A stretch of DNA of 64,000 nt from G965195345 sp965277625 (GTDB taxonomy: Bacteria > Pseudomonadota > Gammaproteobacteria > CAKMZV01): NCBI GenBank assembly GCA_965277625.1, contig OZ255827.1:1860001-1924000 (forward strand), read 5' to 3'. The notes below the pieces were generated by a model. That model did no database searches. It had not been told where the DNA came from and saw nothing but the letters and a program-made list of their open reading frames with translations. The position numbers were made by a program, and so were the translations under genes. Below, in pieces: positions 43,724 to 58,700 of the stretch (the stretch's first letter is position 1; every line of letters starts with the position of its first letter).

Positions 43724-46700
43724 ATGAACAGAATGACCCGCGCATTCAAGACCATGAATTGGCACATTCTAAAAACAATCAGCACAACCTTGGTGCTATC
43801 GGCTTTATTGTCTGCTTGCGGTGGTGGTGGCGGCGGTGGGAGTAGCGACGAACCGTCACTTGGCCCAGCAGCGACATTTTCAATCATAGACAACCACTTG
43901 ATCGTCAATGAAGATTTTGTTGTTGATCAATTAGTTGCCACCGCAACAAATGCGACAAATATAACTGTCACTGAATTGACCACTGGAGTCGTCACTGTGA
44001 CCGCCTCCACCTCAAGTGTGGTTATATCAAGCATCCTCAACGTCTATGGGCGAACCACCCTCACCATTACCATAATAGGTGCTTCACTTAATACCTCAAC
44101 TCAAGTTGCAGTGACAGTGAACGCCGTCAATGACACACCAACATTGGCCGTCTCAACCACTGCTTTGACCTTCACTGAAGATTTTCCGGGGACTATCTTA
44201 GTTGGCACCGCACAAACTGATATAGAAGGTGACACACTGACTTTGAGTGTGTCAACATCCAGCTTAGTTGCGGTCAGAGTGGCACCCTCTGACTCGGGTC
44301 TCCTTATATCGGGTATTGCCAATGCCAATGGGCGAACCACCTTAACCTTGACCGTCAATGATGGCACAAACAGCGCATCTATTCATGTATCCGTAACAGT
44401 GATTGCCGTCAATGATACACCGACACTCATCATCCCGACCACCAATTTAACTGTTACAGAGGATTTTTCGGACTTCATTATCATAGCCACTGTTGTAAAT
44501 GTTGATGTTGATACCTTGACTATAACCGTGATTGAAAGCAACACGACCTTGGTTTCCCTAACCACTTCCAACACAGATATCCGTGTATCAAGCAATGCCA
44601 ATGCAAATGGACGAACCACCTTAGACATTACTGTTGATGATGGTATTCTGAGTTCAACCGCTCAAGTGGTGATCACCGTAGTAGCCGCCAATGATACCCC
44701 GACACTCACCATTCCAACCACCAATTTAACTGTTACAGAGGATTTTTCGGACTTCATTATCATAGCCACAGCTGTTAATCTTGATGTTGATACCTTGACT
44801 ATAACCGTGATTGAAAGCAACATGGGCTTGGTTTCCGTAACCACTTCCAACACAGATGTCCGTGTATCAAGCAATGCCCATGCCTATGGACGAACCACCT
44901 TAGATATTACTGTTGATGATGGTTTTCTGAGTTCAACCGCTCAAGTGGTAATCACTGTAACCGCCGCCAATGATACCCCGACATTCACTATTTCAACCAA
45001 CCCATTAACCATTATTGAGGATTTTGCCACGACTCAGTCAATAGCCACCGCTTCTGATGTCGAAGGTCATACGCTGACCATTAGCGTGGTTGAATCCAAC
45101 ACTGGGGTGGTTACTGTGACGACCTCCGCCACCGGTGTTTTTATATCAAGCATTGCTGATGCCAATGGACGAACCACCTTAACCATGACTGTCAATGATG
45201 GCGCACTTAGCGCCTCAACCCAGGTCGCTATAGCCGTGATGCCAGCTAATGATACGCCAACATTAAGCGTTTCAACCTCTGTTTTGATACGTTCTGAAGA
45301 CTTTATTGCAGCCGTTCCAATCGAATTAACAAGCGCAGACATTGATGGTGACACGCTGACCATTAGCATCACTGAATCCGCCACAGGGATAGTCACTGTG
45401 ACAACCTCCGCCACGGGTATCCTAATATCAAGCATTGCTCATGCCAATGGACGAACCACCCTAACCATAACCGTCGATGATGGCACGGTGAGTACCTCAA
45501 CCCAAGTGGCAGTCACAGTGACAGCCGTTAATGATACACCAACTTTTTCAATTTTAAACAATCCTTTCATTCTTTTTGAGGACTTTATTAGCGCCAGAAC
45601 AGTTGTGACGGCAATGGATATAGACGGTGATACTCTAACCTTAAGCGTTACTGAATCCATTCAAGGGATTGTCATGCCCACAACGTCTGCCTCAGATGTT
45701 CGTGTATCAAGCATACTCCATGCTAACGGCTCGACGACTTTAACCATTTCCGTCAGCGATGGTGAGCTCAATGCTTCCACTCAAGTGGTCGTCACTGTCA
45801 ATCCGGTCAATGATGTTCCAGTCCTAGCAGTGATAACCAATTTATTAATTCTAAACGAGGATTTTTCAAACTTCAGAACGCTTGCTATCGCAACGGATGT
45901 CGATGACAGTGTACTAAGTATAGACGTGGCTCAATCCACGACCGGCGTGGTCACTGTGACAACCTCAGCGACAAGCATCTCTGTATCAAGCATAGCCAAT
46001 GTCTATGGACAAACCACCCTAACCATTACCGTTACTGATGGCAGTCTCAATGCTTCAGCTCAAGTGGCTGTTATCGTCACATCCATCAATGACACACCAA
46101 CCTTAACCGTTGCAGTCACCGCACTGAGGCTCACTGAGGACTTTTCAACCACCGTTCCAATTTCGGTAACAAGAAACGATATAGATGGCGACATCCTAAC
46201 TTTAAGCGTGTCTGAATCTGCCACAGGCATAATCACTGCGATAACTTCAGACACAGGTGTCTTTTTATCAAGCATAGCCAATGTCAATGGACAAACCACC
46301 CTAACCATTACCGTCAGCGATGGCAGACTCAATGCTTCAGCTGAAGTGGCAGTGACTGTCGATGCCATCAACGACCCACCAACATTCACTGTCTCAACTA
46401 CTGCCTTAACGCTCAATGAGGACTTTGCACCGAGTATTCCAATTTCAGTTATAAGAAACGATGTGGATAGCAGCACACTGTCATTAAGCGTCACTGAATC
46501 CACCACAGGGGTGGTCACTGTTACAACTTCAGCTTCAGGTATTCAGGTGTCTAATATCTTGAATGCCAATGGGCAGACCACCCTAACCATTACCGTCGGT
46601 GATGGCAGACTCAATGTTTCAACGCTCGTGGCTGTGACAGTGAACGCCATCAATGACACCCCAACCATTAGCGTCTCAACCACGGTCCTGACACGCTTTG

Positions 46701-49700
46701 AAGATTTTGCAACGTCCATCCCAATCACAGTCACGAATAGAGATGTGGACGGCGACACATTGACATTTAGCGTGACTGAATCCACCACAGGGGTGGTCAA
46801 TGTCACAACCACAGATGCAGGTGTCCTTGTCGCTAATATCTTGAATGCCAATGGGCAAACCACCCTAACTATTACCGTTAGTGATAATAACCTCAATGCC
46901 TCAACCCAAGTGGCCGTCACAGTGACAGCCGTCAATGACACCCCAACCTTTACAGTTTCAACGACCGCCTTAACGCTCAATGAGGACTTTACACCAAGTA
47001 TGCCAATCACAGTCACAAGCAGTGATGTGGATAACAATACGCTGACATTAAGCGTCACAGAATCCACCACAGGTGTGATCACTGTCACAACCTCAGATTC
47101 AGGTGTTCTGGTCTCTAACATATTGAATGCCAATGGGCAGACCACCCTAACCATTACCATCAGTGATGGCAGACTCAATGCTTCAACTCAAGTCGCAGTG
47201 ATTGTGAATAATGTCAACGATACACCAACCTTTACCATTTCTACCACCGCTTTGACTCTCTCTGAGGACTTTGGTCTGACCGATCCAATTATAGTAACAG
47301 GCACTGATATTGACGGTGACCCACTCACTATCAGCGTGACTCAACCCACCACAAACGTGGTAACAGCAACAGCTTCAACCACAGGAGTTACTTTATCAAG
47401 CATCGCCAATGCCAATGGGCAAACCATCTTAACCATTACCGTCAATGATGAAATGAGTCGCATCTCAACTCAAGTGACAGTGACAGTAAATGCTGTCAAC
47501 GACACGCCAACCTTAACCGTTGCAGTCACCGCACTGACGCTCACTGAGGACTTTATAACCACTGTTCCAATTTCTGTAACAAGAAACGATATAGATGGCG
47601 ACACCCTAACTTTAAGCGTGTCTGAATCCACCACAGGCATAATCACTGTGATAACTTCAGACACAGGTGTCTTTTTATCAAGCATCGCCGATGTCAATGG
47701 ACAAACCACCCTAACCATTACCGTCAGTGATGGCAGACTCAATGCTTCAGCTGAAGTGGCAGTGACTTTAGATGCCATCAATGATCCACCAACATTCACT
47801 ATTTCAACCACTGACTTGACCCTCAATGAGGACTTTGCTCCGAGCATTCCAATTTCAGTCATAAGAGGTGATGTGGATAGCAGTACACTGACATTGAGCG
47901 TCACTGAATCCACAACAGGAGTGGTCACTGTTACAACCACAGCTTCAGGTATCCTTGTCGCTAATATCTTGCATGCCAATGGACAGACCACCCTAACCAT
48001 TACCGTCGGTGATGGCAGACTCAATGTTTCAACGCAAGTGGCAGTCACAGTAAACGCCATCAATGATCCACCAACATTCACTATTTCAACCACTGACTTG
48101 ACCCTCAATGAGGACTTTGCTCCGAGCATTCCAATTTCAGTCATAAGAGGTGATGTGGATAGCAGTACACTGACATTGAGCGTCACTGAATCCACAACAG
48201 GAGTGGTCACTGTTACAACCACAGCTTCAGGTATCCTTGTCGCTAATATCTTGCATGCCAATGGACAGACCACCCTAACCATTACCGTCGGTGATGGCAG
48301 ACTCAATGTTTCAACGCAAGTGGCAGTCACAGTAAACGCCATCAATGACCCACCAACATTCACTGTTTCAACCAATGTCTTGACCCTCAATGAAGACTTT
48401 GCACTGAGTATGCCTATCACAGTATCAAGCAGTGATGTGGATAGCAATACGCTGACTTTAACCGTCACTGAATCCACCACAGGGGTGGTCACTGTCACAA
48501 CCACAGCTTCAGGTGTCCTTGTCGCTAATATCTTGCATGCCAATGGGCAGACGACCCTAACCATTACTGTCAGCGATGGCAGACTCAATGTTTCAACGCA
48601 AGTGGCCGTCACAGTAAATGCCATCAATGACCCACCAACATTCACTGTTTCAACGACCATTTTGACACTCAATGAAGACTTTGCACCGAGTATGCCAATC
48701 ACAGTCATAAGAGGCGATGTGGATAGCAATACGCTGACATTAAGCGTCACTGAATCCACCACAGGGGTTGTCACTGTCACAACCACAGCTTCAGGTATCC
48801 TTGTCGCTAATATCTTGCATGCCAATGGGCAGACCACCCTCACCATTACCGTCAGCGATGGCAGTCTCAATGTTTCAACGCAAGTGGCAGTCACTGTAAA
48901 CGCCATCAATGACCCACCAACGTTCACTGTTTCAACCACCGCCTTAACGCTCAATGAAGACTTTACACCAAGTATGCCTATCACAGTCATAAGAGGGGAT
49001 GTGGATAGCAGTACACTGACATTAAGCGTCACAGAATCCACCACAGGGGTGGTCACTGTTACAACCACAGATGCAGGTGTCCTTGTTGCTAATATCTTGA
49101 ATGCCAATGGACAAACCACTCTGACCATTACCGTCGGTGATGGCAGACTCAATGTTTCAACGCAAGTGGCAGTCACTGTAAACGCCATCAATGACCCACC
49201 AACATTCACTGTTTCAACGACCGCCTTGACGCTCAATGAAGAGTTTACACCAAGTATTCCAATCACAGTATCAAGCAGCGATGTGGATAGCAATACGCTG
49301 ACATTAAGCGTGACAGAATCCACCACAGGGGTGATCACTGTGACAACCACAGCTTCAGGTCTTCAGGTCGCTAACATCTTGAATGCCAACGGCCAAACCA
49401 CCCTAACCATTACCGTCAGCGATGGCAGACTCAATGTTTCAACGCAAGTCGCTGTGATTGTGAATAATGTCAACGATACGCCAACCTTAACCATTTCTAC
49501 CACTGCTTTGACCCTCTCTGAGGACTTTGGCCTGACCATTCCAATTATAGTCATGGGCAGTGATAATGATAGTGACCCACTCACTATCAGCGTGACTCAA
49601 CCCACCACAAACGTGGTGACTGCAACCGTTTCAACCACAGGGGTCACTGTATCAAGCATAGTCAATGCCAATGGCCAAACCACCCTAACCATTACCGTCA

Positions 49701-52700
49701 ATGATGAAACGAGTAGCGTCTCAACTCAAGTATTCGTGACCGTGACTGCTGTCAATGATACGCCAACTCTATCGGTTTTCGCCAATCACGTCATACTTAA
49801 TGAGGATTTTACAGTTGCCAACACGGTTGCCACGGCTTCGGATGTGGATGAGAATACTCTCACCCTGAGTGTGACTGAATCTTCCACAGGGGTGGTCAGA
49901 GTAAGTACCTCAAATACAGGTGTCTCTGTATCAAGCATAGGCAATGTCCATGGGCGAACCACCTTAGACATAACAGTCAGTGATGGTGTGCTCAGTGCTT
50001 CAACCCAAGTGACGGTGACAGTGAATGCTATTAATGACCCGCCAATTCTAGCAATTTTAGCCAATACGATCAGTCTAAACGAGGATTTTTCGGACATCAG
50101 AACGGTTGCTTTAGCGACTGATACAGACGGTAATCCGCTGACTTTAACCGTGGTTGAATCTACCACAGACTTAGTCTCAGTGACAACTTCAGTCACAGGT
50201 ATCTTTATCTCAAGCATCGCCAATGCCAATGGTCGGACCACCCTAAACATAACGGCCAATGATGGTTCTGCTACGGCTTTTTCCCGAGTAGCAGTAACAG
50301 TGAACGCCGTTAATGACACACCAACGATTAGCGTCTCAACCACCGCCTTGACCCTCAATGAGGACTTTGCATTAAATGTTCCAATCTCTGTAACAAGGCG
50401 CGATATAGATAGCACAACGCTGACATTAAGCGTGACTCAATCCACCACAGGCGTGGTCATTGCAACAACCTCAGCTTCAGGCATCTTGCTATCTAATATC
50501 TTGAATGCCAATGGGCAAACGATCCTAACCATTAGCGTCAGTGATGGCAGACTCAGTGCTTCAACTCAGGTGGCTGTGACAGTGAACGCTGTCAATGATA
50601 CGCCGACGATTAGCGTTTCAACCACGGTTCTGACACGCCTTGAAGATTTTGCAACGACCATCCCAATCACAGTAACCAATAGAGATGTGGACGGCGATAC
50701 ATTGACATTCAGCGTGACTGAATCCACCACAGGCGTGGTCAATGTAATGAACGCTACCTCAAGTGTCCATGTGTCTAGCATTATGCATGTCAATGGACAA
50801 ACCACCCTAACCATTACCGTCAGTGATAGCAGACTCAGTGCCTCAACCCAAGTGGCAGTCACAGTGACAGCCGTCAATGACCCGCCAACCATAGACGTCT
50901 CAACCACGGCCTTGACGCTGACTGAAGACTTTGCAACAACTGTTCAGATTATCGTTACTGGAAGTGATGTTGATGTTGGTGACATACTGACTATTAGCGT
51001 GACTGAATCCACCCCTGGCGTGGTTAATGCAGCTGCCTCAACCTCAAGCGTCTATCTAACAAGCATAGACAATGCCAATGGGCTAACGACATTAACGATT
51101 ACCATCAATGATGGCACAGTCAATGTCTCAACCCAAGTCGCGGTGCAGATAACAACATCCAATGATACACCCACATTAACCGTTCAAGCAAATCCCTTAA
51201 TACGCCTTGAGGACTTTGTGGGTACTAGCACGGTTGCCACCGCATTTGATATAGATGGCGATGCATTGACGTTTAGCGTGACTGAATCTACAACAGGTGT
51301 AGTCAATGTGACGATCTCCACCTCAAGTGTCCATGTGTCCAGCATTTTGCATGCCAATGGACAGACCACCCTGGCCATTACCGTCAATGATCGCACCAGC
51401 AGTTTTTCAACCCAAATGACCGTGGCAGTGATTGCTGTTAATGACACGCCGACATTATCAGTTTTATCGAGTCCCTTATTATTAAACGAGGATTTTTTGA
51501 GTCCCATCTCGTTTGCATCAGCAAGCGATGTGGATGGCGACACATTGACGTTTAGCGTGAATGAATCCATCCCAGGCGTTATTTCGGCTACAACATCAGC
51601 TTCAGGTGTCAATGTATCCAACATTATGAATGCTCATGGGCAAACCACATTAACCATATCAGTCAGTGATGGCCTGCTCACAGATTCCACGCAAGTTGCA
51701 GTGATTGTGAATGCCGAAAATGATACACCAACCCTATCCGTCACAGTCAATGCATTGACACTTACTGAGGACTTTGTTCAGGCCGCTTTAATCCCTGTCA
51801 CAAGAAATGATGTTGATAATAGCATGCTGAATTTTAGCGCAGCTGTATTTCCCACAGGGGTGGTTAGTGTCACAACTTCCGTTACAGGTGTGCGAATTTC
51901 CAGCATTGAAAATGCCAATGGCTTAACCACTTTAACGATTACCGTCAGTGACAGCACTCTCAGTGCTTCAGTTGACATTTTATTGACAGTGCTTGCTGTT
52001 AATGATCCGCCGACCATTATTGCCTCAACCACGGCCATCACCTTCGATGAAGATTTTAACTTTTCTCAGTTACTTGTCACAGCAACAGATATAGATAGCG
52101 ATACCTTGACCTTTAGCGCAACCGAGTCCACAACAGGAGTGGTCAATGTCACAACCTCAGCCGCAGGTGTTCATGTATCCCATGTTCTCAATGCGCATGG
52201 ACGAACCACCCTAACCTTGACAGTCAGTGACGGCAAACTCAACGACACAACTCAAGTGACAGTCACAGTTAATCCCATCAATGACCCGCCTACCCTACTT
52301 GTCGCAACCCGTACTATTAGAACGAATGCTCGATTTGGAATCATTATTATTGACACCACAGCGAGTGATACCGAAGATGGCGATTTATCCTTTTCCGTGC
52401 AACAATCCAAAGTAGGCGTGGTTAGTGTGACCACATCAGCTAAAGCCATTTTATTGATTGCCATCCCAGGTGTCACTGGTGCAACGACTTTAACCATCAG
52501 AACGGTTGACCGTATGAATGCTGTGGTTACTGAAACAGTCTCCATAGATGTGGCCGTTTTCCAAAGCACCACACCTATGTTGACGATTTCCACCAATCTC
52601 ATCCATGTGCCAGAAGACTTTTCGACTTCTGTGAACATCAGAACCACATCAACAGATATTGATGGGGATTCAATCATTTTCTCAGTTGGTTCATCCACAC

Positions 52701-55700
52701 GCCTTGTTGAGATTGCTACCAGCACTAGAACCAATGGCATGAGCACCATCACCCTCTCATCGATACTGCATTTAAATGGTACAACGACCTTGACTGTGCG
52801 CGCAACTGATGTTGGTGGACAATCTGTTTCAGAGAATATCTTGGTGGTTGTTTCGGCGGTCAATGACACACCCACGTTGACAATTCCAACCGCCACTGTC
52901 ATCTTAATAGAGGATTTTGTGGGTGTCCAAACGGTTGCCACAGCGGTTAATGTGGATGACGATACTGTTACATTGACTGTGACCCCCTCTACTACAGGTG
53001 TGGTTACTATTGCAACCTCCACGACGGGCGTGCGCCTATTCCGCACAACGGATGCCAATGGTGTCACAACACTCACTATGACCATCAGTGATGGTCTGCT
53101 GAGTTCAACCGCACAAGTGGTGATCAGAGTGACAGCCGTAAACGACCCCCCGATTCTAACTATTTCAACCACAGCTTTGACCTTGATTGAGGATTTTGCA
53201 GAAACAATTTTGATTCGCACAACAAGAACCGATGTTGAAGGTGATACCATTACCCTTAGCGTCAGCCAATCAAACACAAATATTGTTAATTCTGTCGTAA
53301 CAACTGACAATGTTCTTGTGTCAAGGATTGAAAATGCCAATGGTATAACCACTTTGACCATCACAGCCAGTGATGGAACGTCGAGCTCTACCGCCCAAGT
53401 GATGGTACAGGTGGACGCCGTCAATGACCCTCCAACTTTAACCGTCGCAACCAACAGTCTCACAACCATTGGTAGTTTTGCACCCATCACCATTGGCACA
53501 ACGGCAACCGATACTGAAGATGGCACTTTGGATTTTTCAGTTCAGCTTTCTACAGCAAGTGTGCTCACTGTCAGCACCGCCTCTAATGCCATCGTACTCA
53601 ATGCCATCAATAATGTCAGCGGTCAAACCACCTTAACGGTCAGAGCCGTTGACAGCTCTGGCGCTGTAACCACTCAAGCCATTACCGTCAATGTGATCAT
53701 CAACCCAAGCTCAGCACCCACACTGGCGGTTTCAACGAGTATATTGCGTCTGCAAGAGGATTTTGATGGCCCCGTGACCATTAATGCAACAGCAACCGAC
53801 GTGGACACTGGCGCATTAATCTTTTCAGTCCAATCATCTTTGAACCTTGTCAATGTAAGCATCACAACACAGGCCTCTGGCATTAGTACAACACACTTAA
53901 GCATGATTTCTTTGAGCCCTGTTGAAAATGCCAACGGCACAACCACACTGACCATTCAAACGAGAGATGCCGGTGGCTTATCGACCACGACCGAAGTGGT
54001 GGTGGCCGTTATGGCAATCAATGACCCACCTATGTTTACAGTCACAAGCTCGGTTTTGAATGTGTTCGAGGATTTTTCAACCCTTGCCATTGCCACAGCA
54101 GCTGATGTTGAAAATGATACCATTACCCTGAGTGTCAGCCAATCAAACGCAAATATTGTCAATATTTCTACCGCATTAGATCAAATCAGTATTACCAGCA
54201 TTGCCAATGCCAATGGTGTGACCACTTTGACCATTACTGCGAGTGATGGCATACTAAGTTCAACCGCACAAGTGGTGGTACAAGTGAACGCTGTCAATGA
54301 CCCGCCAACTGTCACCGTCTCAACTGAGCGCATTGCCGTTATTGGCACCTTTACACCCATCACCATCAATGCAACGGCGACCGATCTTGAGGATGGAACT
54401 TTGGATTTCTCAGTCCAACTTTCTGCAGCAGGCATACTCACTGTCAGCACCGCCTCTAATGTCATCGTACTTAATACCATTAACAATGTTGGCGGTCAAA
54501 CCACCTTAACGGTCAGAGCGGTTGACAGCTCTGGCGGTGTGACCACGCAAGCCATTGCCATCAATGTAATCATCAACCCAAGCTCAACTCCGACGCTGGC
54601 CGTTTCAACGAGTATGTTAAGCCTGCAAGAGGATTTTAATGGACCCGTGACCATCCACACCACAGCAACCGACTTGGACGCAGGCTCATTAGATTTCTCA
54701 GTTCGAGCCTCTTTGAACCTTGTCAATATACGCATCACAACACAAGTCTCTGGTAGTAGTACAACGCACTTGAACGTCATTTCTTTGAGCCCCATGAACC
54801 ACGTCTTTGGCACAACCACACTGACCATACAAACCAAAGACGCGGGTGGTTTATCGGCGACAACCGAGGTGGTGGTGGCGGTGATGTCGGTCAATGATGA
54901 ACCCAACTTAGCGATTACAAGCTCAGTCATAAGCGTGATTGAGGATTTCTCATCGCTGACCTTTGCCACAGTCACGGATGTTGAAGGTGATACCATCACC
55001 CTGAGCGTCAGCCAATCAAGCGCAAATATTGTCGATATTTCTACCGCATCGGATCAAATACGCTTAATCGGCATTGCCAATGCCAATGGTGTGACAACAT
55101 TGACCATCTCAGCGAGTGATGGCACGTCGATTTCAACCGCCCAAGTGGTGGTCAACGTGATTGCTGTTAATGACAGACCCGTCCTAAGCGTTTCAACCAC
55201 TGCGATCACCTTGGATGAAGATTTTGCAGCAACGATTTTGATTCGTACAACAAGAACCGATGCAGATGGTGATACCTTGACTTTTACCGTCAATGAATCC
55301 AGTTCAAGTATTGTCACGCTTGTCGAAACGACGAACAATATACTTGTGTCAATGAGTACCAATGCCAATGGTATAACCACCTTAACCGTGATCGCCAGTG
55401 ATGGAAAACTGAATTCCACCGCTCAAGTGGTGATACAGGTGAACGCCATCAATGACACGCCAACTTTAACCGTCTCAACCAACAGCATTTCAACCATTGG
55501 TAACTTTGCGCCCATCACCATTGGTACAACGGCAACCGATACTGAAGATGGCACTTTGGACTTTTCAGTCCAGCTTTCTACGTCAAACGTACTCACTGTC
55601 AGCACCGCCGCTAATGCCATCGTACTCAATGCCATTAACAATGTTGGCGGTCAAACCACCTTAACGGTCACAGCAATTGACCGCGCTGGGGACAGTGTTA

Positions 55701-58700
55701 GCCAAACCATTGTCGTCAATGTGATCATTAACCCAAGCTCAACACCGACACTTGTCATTTCAACAAATATGTTGAGTCTGCAAGAGGATTTTAATGAGAT
55801 TATTTCAATCAATGCAACAGCAACCGATTTAGACATAGGCACGCTGACCTACATAGTCTATTCTTCTTTGAACCTTGTAAACGCACTTATCACGACACAA
55901 GTCTCTGGCAGTAGTACAACACACTTAGCCTTGATAACATTGAGCCCTATTGCCCACGCCCATGGCACAACCACCCTGACCATACAAGCAAAAGACGCCG
56001 GTAACTTATCCGCCACGACCGAGGTGGTGGTGGCCGTTATGTCAGTTAATGACCGACCTATGCTTACAATCACAAGCTCGGTTTTGAACGTGTTTGAAGA
56101 TTTTTCAACCTTTACGCTTGCCACAGTCGCTGACGTTGAAGATGATACGATAACCATTACTGTGAACCAATCAAGCACAAATATTGTCAATATTTCTACA
56201 GCATCGGATCAAATTAAACTCGTGAGTATTGCGAATGTCAGCGGTGCGACCACCTTAAACATAACCATCAGTGATGGTCTGCTGAGTTCAACCGCACAAG
56301 TAACGATAAGCGTAACAGCAGTAAACGATCCACCTATATTAACTGTTACAACCACATCTTTGACCTTGAATGAGGATTTTACAGAAACAATTTCGATTGG
56401 CATAACAAGAACCGATGTGGATAGTGTCACCTTAACGAATACCGTCAATGAATCCAATAGGGGCATTGTCAATTTTGTCGTAACCACGAACAATGTATTT
56501 GTGTCCAAGATTGCCAATGCCAATGGTGCGACCACCTTAACCTTGACGGCCAGTGATGGAACGTCGATTTCAACCGCACAAGTAGTGGTGCAAGTGAATG
56601 CCGTCAATGACACTCCAACTGTCACCGTCTCTACTGAGCGCATTGCCGTTATTGGCACCTTTACACCCATCACCATCAATGCAACGGCGACCGATACTGA
56701 AGATGGAACTTTGGATTTTTCAGCACAACTTTCTGCAGCAGGCATACTCACTGTCAGCACCGCCTCTAATGTCATCGTACTCAATACCATTAACAATGTT
56801 GGCGGTCAAACCACCTTAACGGTTAGAGCCGTTGACAGCTCTGGCGGTGTGACCACGCAAGCCATTGCCATCAATGTGATCATTACCCCAAGCTCAACGC
56901 CAACACTGGCCGTTTCAACGAGTATGTTAAGCCTGCAAGAGGATTTTAATGGACCCGTGGTCATCTACACCACAGCAACCGACTTGGATGCAGGATCATT
57001 AGATTTCTCAGTTCAAGCCTCTGTGAACCTTGTCAATTTACGCATCACAACACAAGTCTCTGGTAGTAGTACAACACACTTGAACGTCATTTCTTTGAGT
57101 CCCATGAACCACGTCTTTGGCACAACCACACTGACCATACAAACAAAAGACGCAGGTGGTTTATCGGCGACGACCGAGGTGGTGGTGGCGGTGATGTCGG
57201 TCAATGATGAACCCAACTTAGCGATCACAAGCTCAGTCATAAGCGTGATTGAGGATTTCTCATCGCTGACCTTTGCCACAGTCACGGATGCTGAAGGTGA
57301 TACCATTACCCTGAGCGTCAGCCAATCAAGCGCAAATATTGTCGATATTTCTACCGCATCGGATCAAATACGCTTAATCGGCATTGCCAATGCCAATGGT
57401 GTGACCACTTTAACCATCTCAGCGAGTGATGGAACGTCGATTTCAACCGCCCAAGTGGTGGTCAGCGTGATTGCTGTTAATGACAGACCCGTCCTAAGCG
57501 TTTCAACCACTGCGATCACCTTGGATGAAGATTTTGCAGCAACGATTTTGATTGGTGCAACAAGAACCGATGCAGATGGTGATACCTTGACTTTCACCGT
57601 CAATGAATCCAGTTCAGGTATTGTCACACTTGTCGAAACGACGAACAATATACTTGTGTCAATGAGTACCAATGCCAATGGTGTAACCACCTTAACTTTG
57701 ATCGCCAGTGATGGAAAACTGAATTCCACCGCCCAAGTGGTAATACAGGTAAACGCCATCAATGACACGCCAACTTTAACCGTCTCAACCAACAGCATCT
57801 CAACCATTGGTAACTTTGCGCCCATCACCATTGGTACAACGGCAACCGATACTGAAGATGGCACTTTGGATTTTTCAGTCCAGCTTTCTACGTCAAACGT
57901 ACTCACTGTCAGCACTGCCGCTAATGCCATCGTACTCAATGCCATTAACAATGTTGGCGGTCAAACCACCTTAACGGTCACAGCAATTGACCGCGCTGGG
58001 GACACTGTTAGCCAAATCATTGCCGTCAATGTGATCATTAACCCAAGCTCGACACCGACACTGGCCGTTTCAACAAGCATATTGCGCCTGCAAGAGGATT
58101 TTGATGGACCTGTTACCATCAATGCAACAGCAACCGACTTGGACACAGGCACTTTATCCTTTTCAGTCAAATCATCTTTGAACCTTGTCAATGTACTCAT
58201 CACAACACAAGTCTCTGGTATTAGTACAACGCACTTAGCCGTTATTACTTTGAGCCCTATTGGCAACGCCAATGGCACAACCACGCTGACCATACAAGCA
58301 AGGGACGCGGGTGGCTTATCAGCCATGTTTGAGAAGGTCGTCGTGATAGAGCCAATCAATGATACACCCACGCTAACCATTCCAACCGCCACTGTCACTT
58401 TAATAGAGGATTTTGTCGGTGTCCAAACCGTTGCCACTGTGGCTAATGTGGATGACGATACTGTTACATTGACCGTGACCCCCTCTACCACGGGTGTGGT
58501 TACTATTGCAACCTCCACGACAGGCGTGCGACTCATCCGCACACCGAATGCCAATGGTGTCACAACGCTCTCTATGACCATCAGTGATGGTCTGCTGAGT
58601 TCAACCGCACAAGTGGTAATAAGAGTGACAGCCGTAAACGATCCCCCGATTCTAACTATTTCAACCACAGCTTTGGCCTTGAATGAGGATTTTGCAGAAA

